Part shown: positions 35,699-45,334 of the stretch, piece after piece
Layout of the letters: every line of letters starts with the position of its first letter
Position numbering within the stretch: position 1 is the first letter of the stretch
Source of the DNA: a bacterium BMS3Bbin03
GTDB taxonomy: Bacteria; Zhuqueibacterota; JdFR-76; BMS3Abin05
Length of the DNA stretch: 64,000 bases
Assembly (NCBI GenBank): GCA_002898015.1
Contig: BDTM01000021.1
Coordinates: 1-64,000 of the forward strand
Reading direction: 5' to 3'
The notes under the pieces: generated by a model
Seen by the model: the letters and a program-made list of their open reading frames with translations, nothing else
Database searches by the model: none
Told to the model about the DNA's origin: nothing
Position numbers and translations under genes: made by a program

Positions 35699-37870
35699 CT
35701 ATTTTTCGCTGTCACTAAATGGTAAATTCAAAATAATTTTTTTCTCGATATGCAGCGCTTTTTTCGCGCCCGGCTTTAAAGTGAATTTCCACGTCGGCAA
35801 AACCACAGAACTCTGGTACACTTTTTCGAACCCGGCCTCGGATAAAGAGACCGTCTCGATGGGAAAGCGCCAGAGCTTCACGGGTTCGTCAAATAAAAAC
35901 TGAATCCCTATTTTCAACCATTCATCCTTCAACCAGATTTCCGTCACATCGGATGTTTCCCCCACACTGGCCAGATAGTTTTCCTTGAGCGCCCGGCCGG
36001 GAATCTCGTAATAACGATCGTCGCTCTTTCCCGCCATGAGTGCAAAATTCCATTCAACACCGAAAAACAAGTCAATTTTTTTATGAGAATTATTTTGAAT
36101 GGTATAAGAAATATCCAGATTAGAATGATCGTTTGAAATCAGAATTTCCTTGTGAACCGTCAGGGGCGTCCATTGGCTTTCGATCCAAACGCCGCCCTTG
36201 CGGGTTAAAATCACATTTAATTGATCACCCACCCGTTTTGTGCGCACCCGATACGGCTGATTCACAAAATCGCCCTCTTCGCCGTACTTCACCGTCATCA
36301 CGTCTTCAATTTTTGTGCTCACGTTGAAGAAATGATCGATCAAACTGTGGTGATCGTACCAGTCGTAGTTCAGCAGTTTTTCCAGTCCCTTTTCTTTGGT
36401 CACGACAAGGTCGTGGATCGAGGCGATTTCATTTCCATTGTGATTTGGCCGGGGTTGTTTCGCGGCTTCGGTCAGTTTCCGGTGATATGCTTCCTCCCGC
36501 CTGCTCATCGTATCCAGCAAATTGATTGCCTTCCCGCGAATATCCAGCTCAAACAGTGTGCCCCCGACGTGCGGCGCAAAATAGAGATTGAGTGCCGGCG
36601 TTTCCACCAACAGCTCGTCGTAGCCGTCGGCGTTAAAATCCTTCTTAATGGCTCGAATCTTGTTTGATGAAACAAGCGCTTTGTCTGCAATATTTTCAGC
36701 CTGAATCAGATTCCGGTAAATGGCAAATCTCAAGTGAGAGAGATAGAGTCCGCCGAAGACGCCGTGCCAATAGGGACAATTACACTGTCCCGCCCAGAGA
36801 TGATCCTTGGCCTTTTGAAACTCCTGCGGCGACAATTTTGGTTTTGCCTTCCACACTTTTTGGCTGACGTAGAGCATTTTTTTATGCATTTTGTTGGATT
36901 CGGGATATTTTGCCAAAAAATTTCTCCAGAATCCGCCCCGCACAAAAATGCCGTACTGCTCAAATAGACTCTGCAGTTTTAAGACATCTTCAAAATCTTC
37001 CAATTTCCGTGTGGATTTCGCCGGCAGAGCCCACTCCATCATCTCCCGGTAAGAAGCGGCAGGCAAATAGACTCTCCCCAACGGCTTTATTTGCTCGATG
37101 GCTTCACTAAAATGGATCATCCGAATCCAGTCCATATTTTTCTCTAACTCGGAAAAAAATTTGTCCAGCCAGCCGTTCGCATACACATGCTCGTAGGTGC
37201 CTGGCCAGATGCCGAATTTTTCGCCGTCGTCCGCAAATATGGCCATTTTCGAACCCTCTTCCGTGGCAAGGTTTCGCAGAAACTCGATTGTCTCATCCAC
37301 TTCTTTAAACGGAATGGCGTAGCGAAGTTTTTCGCAAATCGGGAAAATGTTCAGTGTTGTGCCCTGCTCTTCCGTCACGTAGTACCCCGCTAATACGTCT
37401 TCACGAAGTCCGACGTATTTAAAATGGCTGTCGTCCACGATTGTGTACGAAATCCCCGATTCTTTCAGAATTTTAGGAAGATGCGGCTCCCAGACCCGCT
37501 CGGCCAGCCAGAAGCCTTTCGCCTCATAACCGGTGTATTTTTTCAGGGTGGTTGTTAATTTTTGTATTTGTCCCCTTTTATCGGCGTCCGGGACTGAAAC
37601 CAAAATGGGTTCATAGTAAGCCCCCGTTATCATTTCAATCTGGCCCGATTGAACCATTTTTTTAAGCCGATCGATGTAGTCCGGATGGTGTTTCAGAATC
37701 CATTCGAAAAGAATGCCTGAATAGTGCTGTGCCAGACGAATTTTCGGATGCGCTTCCAACACATCTAAAAACGGAAGATACGCCCGCTGATAAGCATCTT
37801 CAAAAACAAAATCAAAATTTCCAACCGGTTGATGATCATGAATTCCAAAAACGAATGTAACCGTCTTCAC
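35699..37870 (-). CDS. Glycoside hydrolase family 57 alpha-glucan enzyme
   Basis: A 723-residue cytoplasmic enzyme resembling GH57 4-alpha-glucanotransferases and alpha-amylases. It opens with FVFGIHDHQPVGNF, has the nucleophile region FWLAERVWEP (Glu124) and the acid/base region IFADDGEKFG (Asp214 or Asp215), positions nearly equal to Glu123 and Asp214 of the Thermococcus litoralis enzyme. The C-terminal half (from about 380) holds the beta-sandwich domains usual in this group (DUF1925/DUF1926 type). No signal peptide. The start is a GTG with AAAGGAA about 7 bp upstream; the reading frame extends further but into the gap behind the PorV-like gene. It is the last gene of the long run beginning at pdxJ, so glycogen or maltodextrin processing may be its role. 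Confidence 0.92.
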   Translation of the reverse strand: MKTVTFVFGIHDHQPVGNFDFVFEDAYQRAYLPFLDVLEAHPKIRLAQHYSGILFEWILKHHPDYIDRLKKMVQSGQIEMITGAYYEPILVSVPDADKRGQIQKLTTTLKKYTGYEAKGFWLAERVWEPHLPKILKESGISYTIVDDSHFKYVGLREDVLAGYYVTEEQGTTLNIFPICEKLRYAIPFKEVDETIEFLRNLATEEGSKMAIFADDGEKFGIWPGTYEHVYANGWLDKFFSELEKNMDWIRMIHFSEAIEQIKPLGRVYLPAASYREMMEWALPAKSTRKLEDFEDVLKLQSLFEQYGIFVRGGFWRNFLAKYPESNKMHKKMLYVSQKVWKAKPKLSPQEFQKAKDHLWAGQCNCPYWHGVFGGLYLSHLRFAIYRNLIQAENIADKALVSSNKIRAIKKDFNADGYDELLVETPALNLYFAPHVGGTLFELDIRGKAINLLDTMSRREEAYHRKLTEAAKQPRPNHNGNEIASIHDLVVTKEKGLEKLLNYDWYDHHSLIDHFFNVSTKIEDVMTVKYGEEGDFVNQPYRVRTKRVGDQLNVILTRKGGVWIESQWTPLTVHKEILISNDHSNLDISYTIQNNSHKKIDLFFGVEWNFALMAGKSDDRYYEIPGRALKENYLASVGETSDVTEIWLKDEWLKIGIQFLFDEPVKLWRFPIETVSLSEAGFEKVYQSSVVLPTWKFTLKPGAKKALHIEKKIILNLPFSDSEK

Positions 37871-37911
37871 ACTGGTTCCTTTATTTATCTTCCGACGGCG
37901 TCCGACAGCGC

Positions 37912-38808
37912 TTACAGATAAAAATTTAATGATACACGATGTCCGGGTGCAAGTCCTAAATTTAGAGGTACAAAACCGTAATCGATTTGCCAATTGTGTC
38001 CGCGAAAACCGGCTCCGACATGCCAGCTCTTAATTTCATAATTTGTCTGGTAACCGGCGCGTAAGGATAACTGATTAAAAATTTTATATTCCGCACCAAA
38101 ATCTAAATGATTTTTGCTTGAAAATCCAATAAAATAGTCCGAGGCAAACAACCAGCGGCCGCTCATAAATTTCACCGGCAATTGATACGCCACACCGATC
38201 CGCATTTGTCCCGGGAGCTTCATTTCCTGGGAATAAAGATTGGTCATTCCGCCCAGATTTTGAATCACGACCGCCGCCTTCAGCCCCTTAATCGGCATTT
38301 TCGCTTGCGTGCCGACATCGAAGGCAAAGCCCCAACTCTGATTCGTAAATATTTTATAATACAAATATTTTAATGTCACACCCGCATCCAGCCAGGAAGT
38401 GAGCGATTTTGAGCCTCCGAACCCGGCGACAAATGAGGTTTCTCCGATTGTGGCAAGCGGCTCTGCCGAAGGACCGATGCGATATTCAATGCCCCCCACA
38501 TTTGTGAAGCTCGCAAAAGCACCGACGTGAAATGTTCGTACCGGCAGCGCAATGGCCATATAATCGCTCATGATATTTAAAATCCACTTGTTGTGAGCGA
38601 CTTCTATCTGCACATCCATGACCTGGCTAAGACCCGCAGGGTTCCAGTACAGGGCAACCGGTGTGGATGCCACAGCAGAGTAGGCTTCACCCATTCCGGC
38701 CGCCTGGCCTCCGACCTCTAAAACCAAACCGGAAAATCCTGTCTGTGCCCGCCCGGCCGATACGCCGAAGAACAGGAGCAAGATTAAGAAGGGCAATTTT
38801 ATTTTCAA
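37912..38808 (-). CDS. PorV/PorQ-type outer-membrane protein
   Basis: A 298-residue predicted outer-membrane barrel of the PorV/PorQ (FadL-like) family. A signal peptide ends near GRAQ; then comes the family start GFSGLVLEVGGQAAGMGEAYSA and ALYWNPAGLSQ. The protein ends with a beta-signal-like HRVSLNFYL. PorV proteins shuttle type IX cargo to the cell surface. The TTG at 38808 is preceded by a perfect GGAGG at 7 bp, which decides the start over a TTG at 38847. A second family member lies just upstream, and a sorting-domain protein beyond it. Confidence 0.88.
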   Translation of the reverse strand: MKIKLPFLILLLFFGVSAGRAQTGFSGLVLEVGGQAAGMGEAYSAVASTPVALYWNPAGLSQVMDVQIEVAHNKWILNIMSDYMAIALPVRTFHVGAFASFTNVGGIEYRIGPSAEPLATIGETSFVAGFGGSKSLTSWLDAGVTLKYLYYKIFTNQSWGFAFDVGTQAKMPIKGLKAAVVIQNLGGMTNLYSQEMKLPGQMRIGVAYQLPVKFMSGRWLFASDYFIGFSSKNHLDFGAEYKIFNQLSLRAGYQTNYEIKSWHVGAGFRGHNWQIDYGFVPLNLGLAPGHRVSLNFYL

Positions 38809-38895
38809 AGCAATCCTCCAGTTTATGACTTTTTTAAGATGAACCAAAAGGCTTCTGCTAAAATAATCAAATTATGTGGAAATTTCAACAAGAAG

Positions 38896-39876
38896 TTAAA
38901 GTGTTATCATCCACGTCACAAATTGATCCCCCCACGGCAGAACCGGATTTGCATCGTACGCATACGCCAACTGGGACTGCAGGCGCCAGAGGCGCAAATT
39001 GATACCCAGCCCAAAGGTCAGATGGTCGGCTTTGAATCCCACTCTGCCAATCAGGCGATTCCGGTAGACGTACTCGGCACCGCCGTTGAAGCGCCAGCCC
39101 TGTTCAAAATTGTAGTGGGTTTCCGCAGAAAGCAGGAGTTTTTTTCCGAAAAAATATGACGCGCCGACCCGCAGAATTTTTGGGAAACGATCCACAGTGG
39201 TCGTACCGCGTTCCCATACGTGCTCGGTGTTCCAAGTGTACCGGGACCGCACATCCTGAAGCACGACGCCCACATACATATTTGAAATCGGATGCACCAT
39301 CAATCCGAAGTCCAATCCCAGTCCGCGGGTTGTGAGGGCAGAATTATTTTCCTGCACCTTTGGAAGTCTGGCGTACAGAACCTTGGCGCTAAAACCAACG
39401 GCCATTTTGGAAAAGGGCTTAACGGCAAAGGAAAAAAGAAACGCATTCTCGGAACTTGAAAACATTCCCTGCGGATTTCCGTTGGAATCGCGGCCGTCAA
39501 TATCGGAGACACCGCTGTTCACCCAGCCGAGGGAGAGACCCGCCTCCAGTACGTTTTGATTGGGGCTGTTTCCACTCTTCCCTGTCCGGGGATTCAGGTG
39601 CGCGGCAAATCCGATGAAATTGTGCCGGCGATCCAGAGGCAAAATTCCACCGGAAAAAGCAAGCTGGGGCCGCTTCAAAAACGGCAGGCCGCCCGGATTG
39701 TAGAACCCCGAAAACGCGCTTTGCGGAACGGCTGTAAAGGCGTTTCCCATGGCAATCGCACGCGCCCCCAGACCCATTCTTAAAAAAGAACCGGCATACC
39801 CACCGGTCTCATAAGCAAAACCTTTTGTCACAAGAATCAAACCGACGACGAAGATCATTAGAAAGAATTTTTTCAA
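38896..39876 (-). CDS. PorV/PorQ-type outer-membrane protein (second copy)
   Basis: A 326-residue predicted barrel of the same family as the downstream gene: signal peptide, then GSFLRMGLGARAIAMGNAFTA and SGFYNPGGLP, the family hallmark. Many amphipathic strands follow. I favour the TTG at 39876, behind GAGGAG, as start; an ATG at 39891 in frame lacks a ribosome-binding site and would place that GAGGAG inside the gene. It lies about 60 bp after the Asp-box propeller protein that carries a type IX-like sorting domain, so transporter and cargo could be made together. Confidence 0.87.
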   Translation of the reverse strand: MKKFFLMIFVVGLILVTKGFAYETGGYAGSFLRMGLGARAIAMGNAFTAVPQSAFSGFYNPGGLPFLKRPQLAFSGGILPLDRRHNFIGFAAHLNPRTGKSGNSPNQNVLEAGLSLGWVNSGVSDIDGRDSNGNPQGMFSSSENAFLFSFAVKPFSKMAVGFSAKVLYARLPKVQENNSALTTRGLGLDFGLMVHPISNMYVGVVLQDVRSRYTWNTEHVWERGTTTVDRFPKILRVGASYFFGKKLLLSAETHYNFEQGWRFNGGAEYVYRNRLIGRVGFKADHLTFGLGINLRLWRLQSQLAYAYDANPVLPWGDQFVTWMITL

Positions 39877-39940
39877 GAAATTGCTCCTCATTCATTTTTA
39901 TCCGCATTAATTTACAGTTGATTTTCCGTTTTGATTTTTT

Positions 39941-41377
39941 TCAATTAAGGACCATTATTTTCCCCCAGACGGGATCGAGCCCGGAACGCTCGATCCTGTA
40001 AAAATACACGCCGTTTGCAACGGGTTTTCCGGCATCGTTGGTGCCGTCCCACACCTCATCAAATTCTCCGCCGGAAGGACGTTCTTTTCCCGAAACAACC
40101 GTTTTCACAAGATCCATTGCAAAGTCGTAGATTTTCACGGTAACGGTCGCCCCTCCGGGCAGATAATAGTGAAACCGCACGTGGCCGGCGCCATTCATCA
40201 CATCGTGACGCAGGGGTGAAAACGGATTCGGGTAGGCGTAGGTTTTGCCGGCGCGGTTTGCCGTAAGGGGCTGAAACCTTCTGAAAACCGTCCAGGTCAG
40301 GCCGTTATCCTCCGTTCGTGCCAGGCCGTCCGAACTGCCGGCCCAGAGAACAGGCCCCGGCGATACACCCGCCGAGTAGAAGGCAGTGGTCAGCAATGCC
40401 ACATTTGTTTTGGAATCGATGATTGGCGGAAAATGCGCCCAGGTTTGCCCGCCGTCGATGGATTTAAACAGCCCATTGTCCGTGGCAACATAAACCGTGG
40501 AATCGTCAAAGGCAAAATTGTGGGCAAACTCGCCCTTCAGGGTTGTGTGCCAGGTGTACCCCTGGTCGTCGCTCCAGGAGACGGCCCGAAATTCGGTGGA
40601 ATCCACGGCGGGATTTGTCGCAGCCCAGATGATGTCCCTGCCACCCGTGTGCTGGTACGCCAGCGCCACGACAAAATTTCCTGAGATAGGATGCGGCTGA
40701 TTCTGATGATTAAAATTGACCCAGCTTTTGCCGCCGTCGGTGCTGCGGTTGATGCCGCCGGCTGTTCCGACCCACAGCGTGTGGCCCGCGGTAATCACCG
40801 AAAACGCCCTGTGATTGAGATGGGCAAAGGGATCAAAAATAAACGTATCCGGCGCAGTCGCACGCCAGGTCTGTCCCCAATTATTCGATTTCCTCAAGCC
40901 GCCGCCGTAGCTGGCGATCCAGAGGGTCGAATTAAGAATCGCAATATCGAACGTCACGTTTTGAACAGGCGTGGCGCCCGGCTGGGGAATGTGTTTCCAG
41001 GTCGCACCGCCGTCAAAGGAAAGACTCAATCCTCCGCCCGCCGGAAGCGATCCGGCATCTTTTGTCAGCGTGTCAAAACCGGTCGCAATGAGAAGCGTAT
41101 CGCCTGAAATCGCCATTGCCGACACGCCGCCCTTTCCCAGTCCGTTGGAATGGTTAAAATTCAGCCACGTTTGACCTGAATTGGTGGTTTTCGACAGGCC
41201 CTCTCCCGTTCCCAGCCAGACGGCGTTTCCATTAACGCTAATATCGGTGACATCATTGCCCGAGATTTGCGCACTTTCCGGAACTTCTCCCAATTTCCAC
41301 CAGGACTTCTGCAAAACCTGAGCGCGAACCTGAATAAAACAGCCAAAAAACAGCACTAAAAAAAAGATTTTTTTCAT
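39941..41377 (-). CDS. Secreted Asp-box beta-propeller protein with sorting domain
   Basis: A 478-residue exported protein. After the signal peptide (1-20) there are at least seven Asp-box motifs of the form S/T-x-D/N-x-G-x-T/S-W, for example TNSGQTW, FDGGATW, TDGGKSW, IDGGQTW and EDNGLTW, as in sortilin/Vps10 and sialidase-fold propellers. No sialidase catalytic set is evident. From YPNPFSP onward (last 90 residues) it has a FlgD-like and sorting domain ending in PVANGVYFYRIE, typical for type IX-like cargo. It overlaps the upstream lipoprotein gene by 4 bp. Confidence 0.88.
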   Translation of the reverse strand: MKKIFFLVLFFGCFIQVRAQVLQKSWWKLGEVPESAQISGNDVTDISVNGNAVWLGTGEGLSKTTNSGQTWLNFNHSNGLGKGGVSAMAISGDTLLIATGFDTLTKDAGSLPAGGGLSLSFDGGATWKHIPQPGATPVQNVTFDIAILNSTLWIASYGGGLRKSNNWGQTWRATAPDTFIFDPFAHLNHRAFSVITAGHTLWVGTAGGINRSTDGGKSWVNFNHQNQPHPISGNFVVALAYQHTGGRDIIWAATNPAVDSTEFRAVSWSDDQGYTWHTTLKGEFAHNFAFDDSTVYVATDNGLFKSIDGGQTWAHFPPIIDSKTNVALLTTAFYSAGVSPGPVLWAGSSDGLARTEDNGLTWTVFRRFQPLTANRAGKTYAYPNPFSPLRHDVMNGAGHVRFHYYLPGGATVTVKIYDFAMDLVKTVVSGKERPSGGEFDEVWDGTNDAGKPVANGVYFYRIERSGLDPVWGKIMVLN

Positions 41378-42507
41378 GGAACCACCGTAATTATATGAAT
41401 AACCGGTTGACTGACCGCCCCGGACTGATCCACCGCATAAAATTCAAATCGATAATTGCCCGTGGCATTTTGGGAGGAAATTGAAATTCCGGCAGAGTAA
41501 ATGCCGTCTCCGGCAACAGCGTCTCCCTTTTGGCCATCGTCCCGCATAAAAAAAGGATTTCCGCCCGAAGGTGCGCCGTCCGGTTTGTACGTGTTGAAAT
41601 AAACCTGACCGATGTCGGCGAGTCCCTGAGGATCGCTGACCTGAACGGACAATATATATTGTTTTCCGGACGTGCGGGAAATTGTGTCCGGGGCAGATAA
41701 ATGGGAAAGAACAGGCGGATTGTTTGGGACGATTTTATCGACGTAAACGGTTCGCGTCACCCACGCCCCTCTCCCGCCGGATTTATCCAAAGCGGCGAAC
41801 CGGAAGGAATAGTCTCCTCTTTTGTTTTTAAAGATCGACGTTGAAAGCGTGTCCTGAAGGCTGCCGCTGCCGGCCCGCCCGTTGTAAAGCAGCGTATCTT
41901 CCCAGGAAGGGACCGGCGACCGGCTGGTAAAAAGCTGAACGTCGAGTCCCAGAAGATCGGAAAAGCCGTCCGGATCAGCCAGTTTTGCAGAAACAGAAAA
42001 TAGGGAATCTGTGTTCAGATTGATGCTGTCCGGGAATACAAGAGACAGAATATCGGGCAGCGCATTCGGCCGGCCGCTTTTGACCCGGATCGTATCTTCG
42101 GCCGGCCGGCTCGCGTGATTCTTCTCGTCCAATGCCGTCAGCCGCAAAACGGCAAACGGCCCGTGTCCGGCGAACTCTTTTCCGGTAAACGATCCGGTAA
42201 ATTGCCCGTCGCGGGGGATAATGTCGCCGTTGGCACCGTCATCATAGAAACTTCCGGAAGCAAAAACACCGCTGGAATCCAGAAGATCGTAAAGCACGCT
42301 TTTTATATCCGCCGCACCCTGGGGGTCCGTGACATCTGCATGAATGATTATTGGGGTTTGCGAATCGGTGTAAACCACATCAGGTCCCTGAATGGATTGG
42401 ATCAGGGGTTCGACCGGAACAGGTTTTGTGATGCTTTTTTCGCAGCCGGCAAGGGCAAGCAACAGGAAAAAGCCGGTTAACCCGATTGTTAAAATGTTCC
42501 GCTTCAT
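41374..42507 (-). CDS. Lipoprotein with Ig-like / choice-of-anchor X repeats
   Basis: A 377-residue lipoprotein: signal with lipobox LAGC (Cys near 22), then three roughly 100-residue Ig-like repeats. Two contain the motif DDGxxGDxxxxDGxFxG or its variant (near residues 88-106 and 325-342), as in choice-of-anchor X proteins; each repeat also has a DPQGAADI or DPDGFSDL-type turn. A scaffold or adhesin role is likely, with no enzyme motif seen. Its stop overlaps the start of the propeller gene (ATGA), so the two surface proteins are translationally coupled and may interact. Confidence 0.82.
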   Translation of the reverse strand: MKRNILTIGLTGFFLLLALAGCEKSITKPVPVEPLIQSIQGPDVVYTDSQTPIIIHADVTDPQGAADIKSVLYDLLDSSGVFASGSFYDDGANGDIIPRDGQFTGSFTGKEFAGHGPFAVLRLTALDEKNHASRPAEDTIRVKSGRPNALPDILSLVFPDSINLNTDSLFSVSAKLADPDGFSDLLGLDVQLFTSRSPVPSWEDTLLYNGRAGSGSLQDTLSTSIFKNKRGDYSFRFAALDKSGGRGAWVTRTVYVDKIVPNNPPVLSHLSAPDTISRTSGKQYILSVQVSDPQGLADIGQVYFNTYKPDGAPSGGNPFFMRDDGQKGDAVAGDGIYSAGISISSQNATGNYRFEFYAVDQSGAVSQPVIHIITVVP

Positions 42508-42543
42508 AAATACTCCCTGGCTTTTAACGTTTTAAAAGCGTTA

Positions 42544-43191
42544 TTATTCTAAAATTTCATCCAGATTTTCCAGCATTTCCTGCAAACCGGGGAAAATCAG
42601 ATCGGCTTCCTGCAAATAGCTTTTATCGAGTGTCGATTCAACGGCCACACAAAACATCCCCGCTTTTTTTGCGGCTGTAATACCGAAGGGGGCGTTTTCT
42701 ACCACCAGACAATTTTCTGCGGGAATTCCCAGTTTTTCGGCAGCCGTCAGGTAGGGCTCCGGGTGCGGCTTACCGTTTTGCACATCGTGTCCGGTCACAA
42801 CCTCATCAAACAAATCCACCGTTCCCTGATCCAAAACAGACCGAATATTTTCCCAGATGGAACCGGTCACCAGCCCGATTTTTAGTCCGCGCCTTTTTAT
42901 TTCTGAAAGCAGCTCGCGCGCACCGGGCGTAAAGCCGGCCCGGGTGGTTTCCGCGTACAACTTGCGTTTTCGGGCAATAAGCGCATCCAATTCTTCTTCT
43001 GTGAAGGGCAACCCGCTTTTTTCGTACAGCACGCGGCCAATCGCCTTTGCCCGGCTGCCTTCCCGCAAGTACACATCATTCGGGTTGATTCGTGCCCCTA
43101 ATTTGGAAAATTCCGCCTGCCATGCCTGAATGTGATACGGCAGACTATCCACCAAAACGCCGTCAAAATCGAATAAAACCGCCTGAATCAC
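42544..43191 (-). CDS. HAD family hydrolase (beta-phosphoglucomutase-like)
   Basis: A 215-residue HAD phosphatase of subfamily IA. Motif I is LFDFDGVLVDS with both Asp residues, motif II is the VTGS segment, and motif IV includes VVENAPFGITAAKKAGM. A helical cap (about 17-90) lies after motif I. Beta-phosphoglucomutase or a sugar-phosphate phosphatase is possible; the substrate cannot be told. It overlaps the upstream tryptophanase gene by 4 bp and is followed 36 bp later by the lipoprotein gene. Confidence 0.9.
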   Translation of the reverse strand: MIQAVLFDFDGVLVDSLPYHIQAWQAEFSKLGARINPNDVYLREGSRAKAIGRVLYEKSGLPFTEEELDALIARKRKLYAETTRAGFTPGARELLSEIKRRGLKIGLVTGSIWENIRSVLDQGTVDLFDEVVTGHDVQNGKPHPEPYLTAAEKLGIPAENCLVVENAPFGITAAKKAGMFCVAVESTLDKSYLQEADLIFPGLQEMLENLDEILE

Positions 43192-44564
43192 GCTACCTCC
43201 TCCAGACGCGCCGTGAAATGTCTCAAAGCCGGGGCTTCGTATGTTAATCGCAATCCTTTCAAGCGGTCCCGGTTTTTGTAAAGATTGATCACGGCTTCCG
43301 CCACATATTCGATATGCAAATTGGTGTATACGCGTCTCGGGATCGCCAGCCGTACCAGCTCCAGGTCCGGATAAACCGTCTCGCCGGTGTCGGGATCTTT
43401 GCGTGCGAACATCAGGCTGCCTATTTCAACGGCACGGATGCCGGCTTCCCGGTAAAGCGCCACGATCAGAGCCTGTCCGGGAAATTGGGATTGTGAAATG
43501 TGCGGCGCAAATTGCTTTGCATCGATGTAAATGGCGTGCCCGCCCGGCGGTTTCAGAATAGGCACACCGGCTTCGATCAGCAATTCACCCAAATAACGGA
43601 CCTGCCCGATACGAAATCTCAGATAATCCTCGTCGAGTCCTTCTTCAAGCCCCCTGGCAATGGCTTCCAGATCACGGCCTGCCAGGCCCCCGTACGTCGG
43701 GAATCCTTCCGTCAAAATTAATCGATCCTTCAATTTCTGTGTGAGAGAATCGTCATTCAGTGCCAAAAACCCGCCAATGTTAACCAGAGCATCCTTCTTT
43801 GCACTCATTGTGCACCCGTCCGCGTATGAAAATAACTCCCGGGCAATTTCCGCAATTGTCTTATGTCTGTACCCGGATTCTCTCTGCTGAATGAAATAAC
43901 AATTTTCCGCAAACCGGCAGGCATCCAGAAAGAATGGAATTTTGTGGACTTTAAGCACGTCGCTCACCCGGCGAACATTTTCCATAGAAACCGGCTGGCC
44001 GCCGCCGCTGTTGTTTGTCACCGTCATCATGACCACCGGAATACGATCCGCGCCGGCTTCTTCAACGGTCTTTTTTAATTTTTGAACATCCATATTTCCC
44101 TTGAACGGATGCTCGGATTCTGGATTCAATCCTTCCTGAATGACGAGATCCAGGGGCTTTCCGCCATTGTGCACCACATTTGCGCGGGTGGTATCAAAGT
44201 GAATGTTATTGGGCACGATGTCGCCTTTTTTCACCAGTGTGGAGAAAAGAATATTTTCGGCAGCCCGGCCCTGATGGGTGGGAATCACGTGTTTAAATCC
44301 GGTAATCTTTTGAATCGTGGCTTCAAAATGGATAAAATTTCGACTGCGGGCGTAGGATTCATCCCCCAGCATGATTCCGGCCCACTGATTATCGCTCATC
44401 GCGGACGTTCCGCTGTCGGTGAGAAGATCGATATAGACTTTTTCCGCCGGCAGATTAAACACATTAAATCCCGCCTTTCTGATGAGATTTTCCCGTTCGG
44501 TGCGGGGAGTTAATTGAATTTTTTCAACGACTTTTATTTTAAAAGGTTCCGGCAGCATCTTCAT
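43188..44564 (-). CDS. tnaA: Tryptophanase-type beta-eliminating lyase
   Basis: A 458-residue PLP enzyme of the tryptophan indole-lyase / tyrosine phenol-lyase family. The PLP lysine is Lys257 in MSAKKDALVNIGG, and THQGRAAENILFS is the N-terminal phosphate-binding block. At the position that separates the two activities the sequence reads FDTT (Asp124), like tryptophanase (FDTT), rather than the TTT of tyrosine phenol-lyase; the residues just after (RANV) match neither, so substrate is not certain. It would yield pyruvate, ammonia and indole. pdxJ, which makes the PLP precursor, ends 24 bp upstream, and a HAD phosphatase overlaps downstream. I see no tnaC-like leader peptide. Confidence 0.88.
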   Translation of the reverse strand: MKMLPEPFKIKVVEKIQLTPRTERENLIRKAGFNVFNLPAEKVYIDLLTDSGTSAMSDNQWAGIMLGDESYARSRNFIHFEATIQKITGFKHVIPTHQGRAAENILFSTLVKKGDIVPNNIHFDTTRANVVHNGGKPLDLVIQEGLNPESEHPFKGNMDVQKLKKTVEEAGADRIPVVMMTVTNNSGGGQPVSMENVRRVSDVLKVHKIPFFLDACRFAENCYFIQQRESGYRHKTIAEIARELFSYADGCTMSAKKDALVNIGGFLALNDDSLTQKLKDRLILTEGFPTYGGLAGRDLEAIARGLEEGLDEDYLRFRIGQVRYLGELLIEAGVPILKPPGGHAIYIDAKQFAPHISQSQFPGQALIVALYREAGIRAVEIGSLMFARKDPDTGETVYPDLELVRLAIPRRVYTNLHIEYVAEAVINLYKNRDRLKGLRLTYEAPALRHFTARLEEVA

Positions 44565-44588
44565 TTCTTAAGCCTTTCTTTGTACGAA

Positions 44589-45305
44589 TCATTGGTTTGT
44601 CAACTCTTTCATCTCCCGAACGGCTCGATCCAATCCAACCAAAACGGCTCTTGAAATGATGGAATGGCCGATGTTTAACTCTTCGATTCTTTCAATGCGC
44701 GCAATTGCCGGCACATTCTGGTAATCCAAACCATGCCCTGCGCTGACACCCAACCCCAATTTTGACGCGGCAATCGCCATGCTGGCTATTTCATCGAGCC
44801 GCTCGGCCATTTTATCGATATCCGATGCATTGGCGTACTCACCGGTGTGGAGTTCCACGTAATCGGCGCCCGTCCGCGAGGCCGCTTTGATCTGGTGAAT
44901 CGTCGGATTGATGAAAAGACTCACAACGATGTTGTGCGCATGAAGTTCTGAAATCACCTCTATCAATCGATCCATCTGCGACACCACATCCAGTCCGCCT
45001 TCTGTGGTCAGTTCCTGGCGTTTTTCGGGAACAAAGGTCGTCATGTCCGGCAAAATATCTGTGGCAATTTGAACCATCTCATCGGTGGCGGCCATCTCCA
45101 TATTAAGATGCGTCTGCACGACTTCTTTTAACATGCGCAAATCACGGTCCTTAATGTGGCGCCGGTCTTCCCGCAAATGACACACGATGCCGTCCACGCC
45201 CGCCAGTTCCGCCAGAACGGCTGCAAACACCGGATCCGGTTCCCGCCCTTTTCGGGCCTCCCGCACGGTGGCCACATGATCAATATTCACACATAAGCGT
45301 ACCAT
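44589..45305 (-). CDS. pdxJ: Pyridoxine 5'-phosphate synthase
   Basis: A 238-residue TIM-barrel enzyme that joins 3-amino-2-oxopropyl phosphate and deoxyxylulose phosphate in the DXP-dependent vitamin B6 pathway. Family blocks are clear: [13 protein letters not shown] at the start, [36 protein letters not shown] and [12 protein letters not shown]. It is the first gene of the run leading to tryptophanase, a PLP enzyme. A GAGGGTTT-type ribosome-binding site lies before the ATG. The 478-bp gap upstream contains an inverted-repeat element. Confidence 0.96.
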   Translation of the reverse strand: MVRLCVNIDHVATVREARKGREPDPVFAAVLAELAGVDGIVCHLREDRRHIKDRDLRMLKEVVQTHLNMEMAATDEMVQIATDILPDMTTFVPEKRQELTTEGGLDVVSQMDRLIEVISELHAHNIVVSLFINPTIHQIKAASRTGADYVELHTGEYANASDIDKMAERLDEIASMAIAASKLGLGVSAGHGLDYQNVPAIARIERIEELNIGHSIISRAVLVGLDRAVREMKELTNQ

Positions 45306-45334
45306 ATTTAAACCCTCCTTATCATTCTGGTTAA

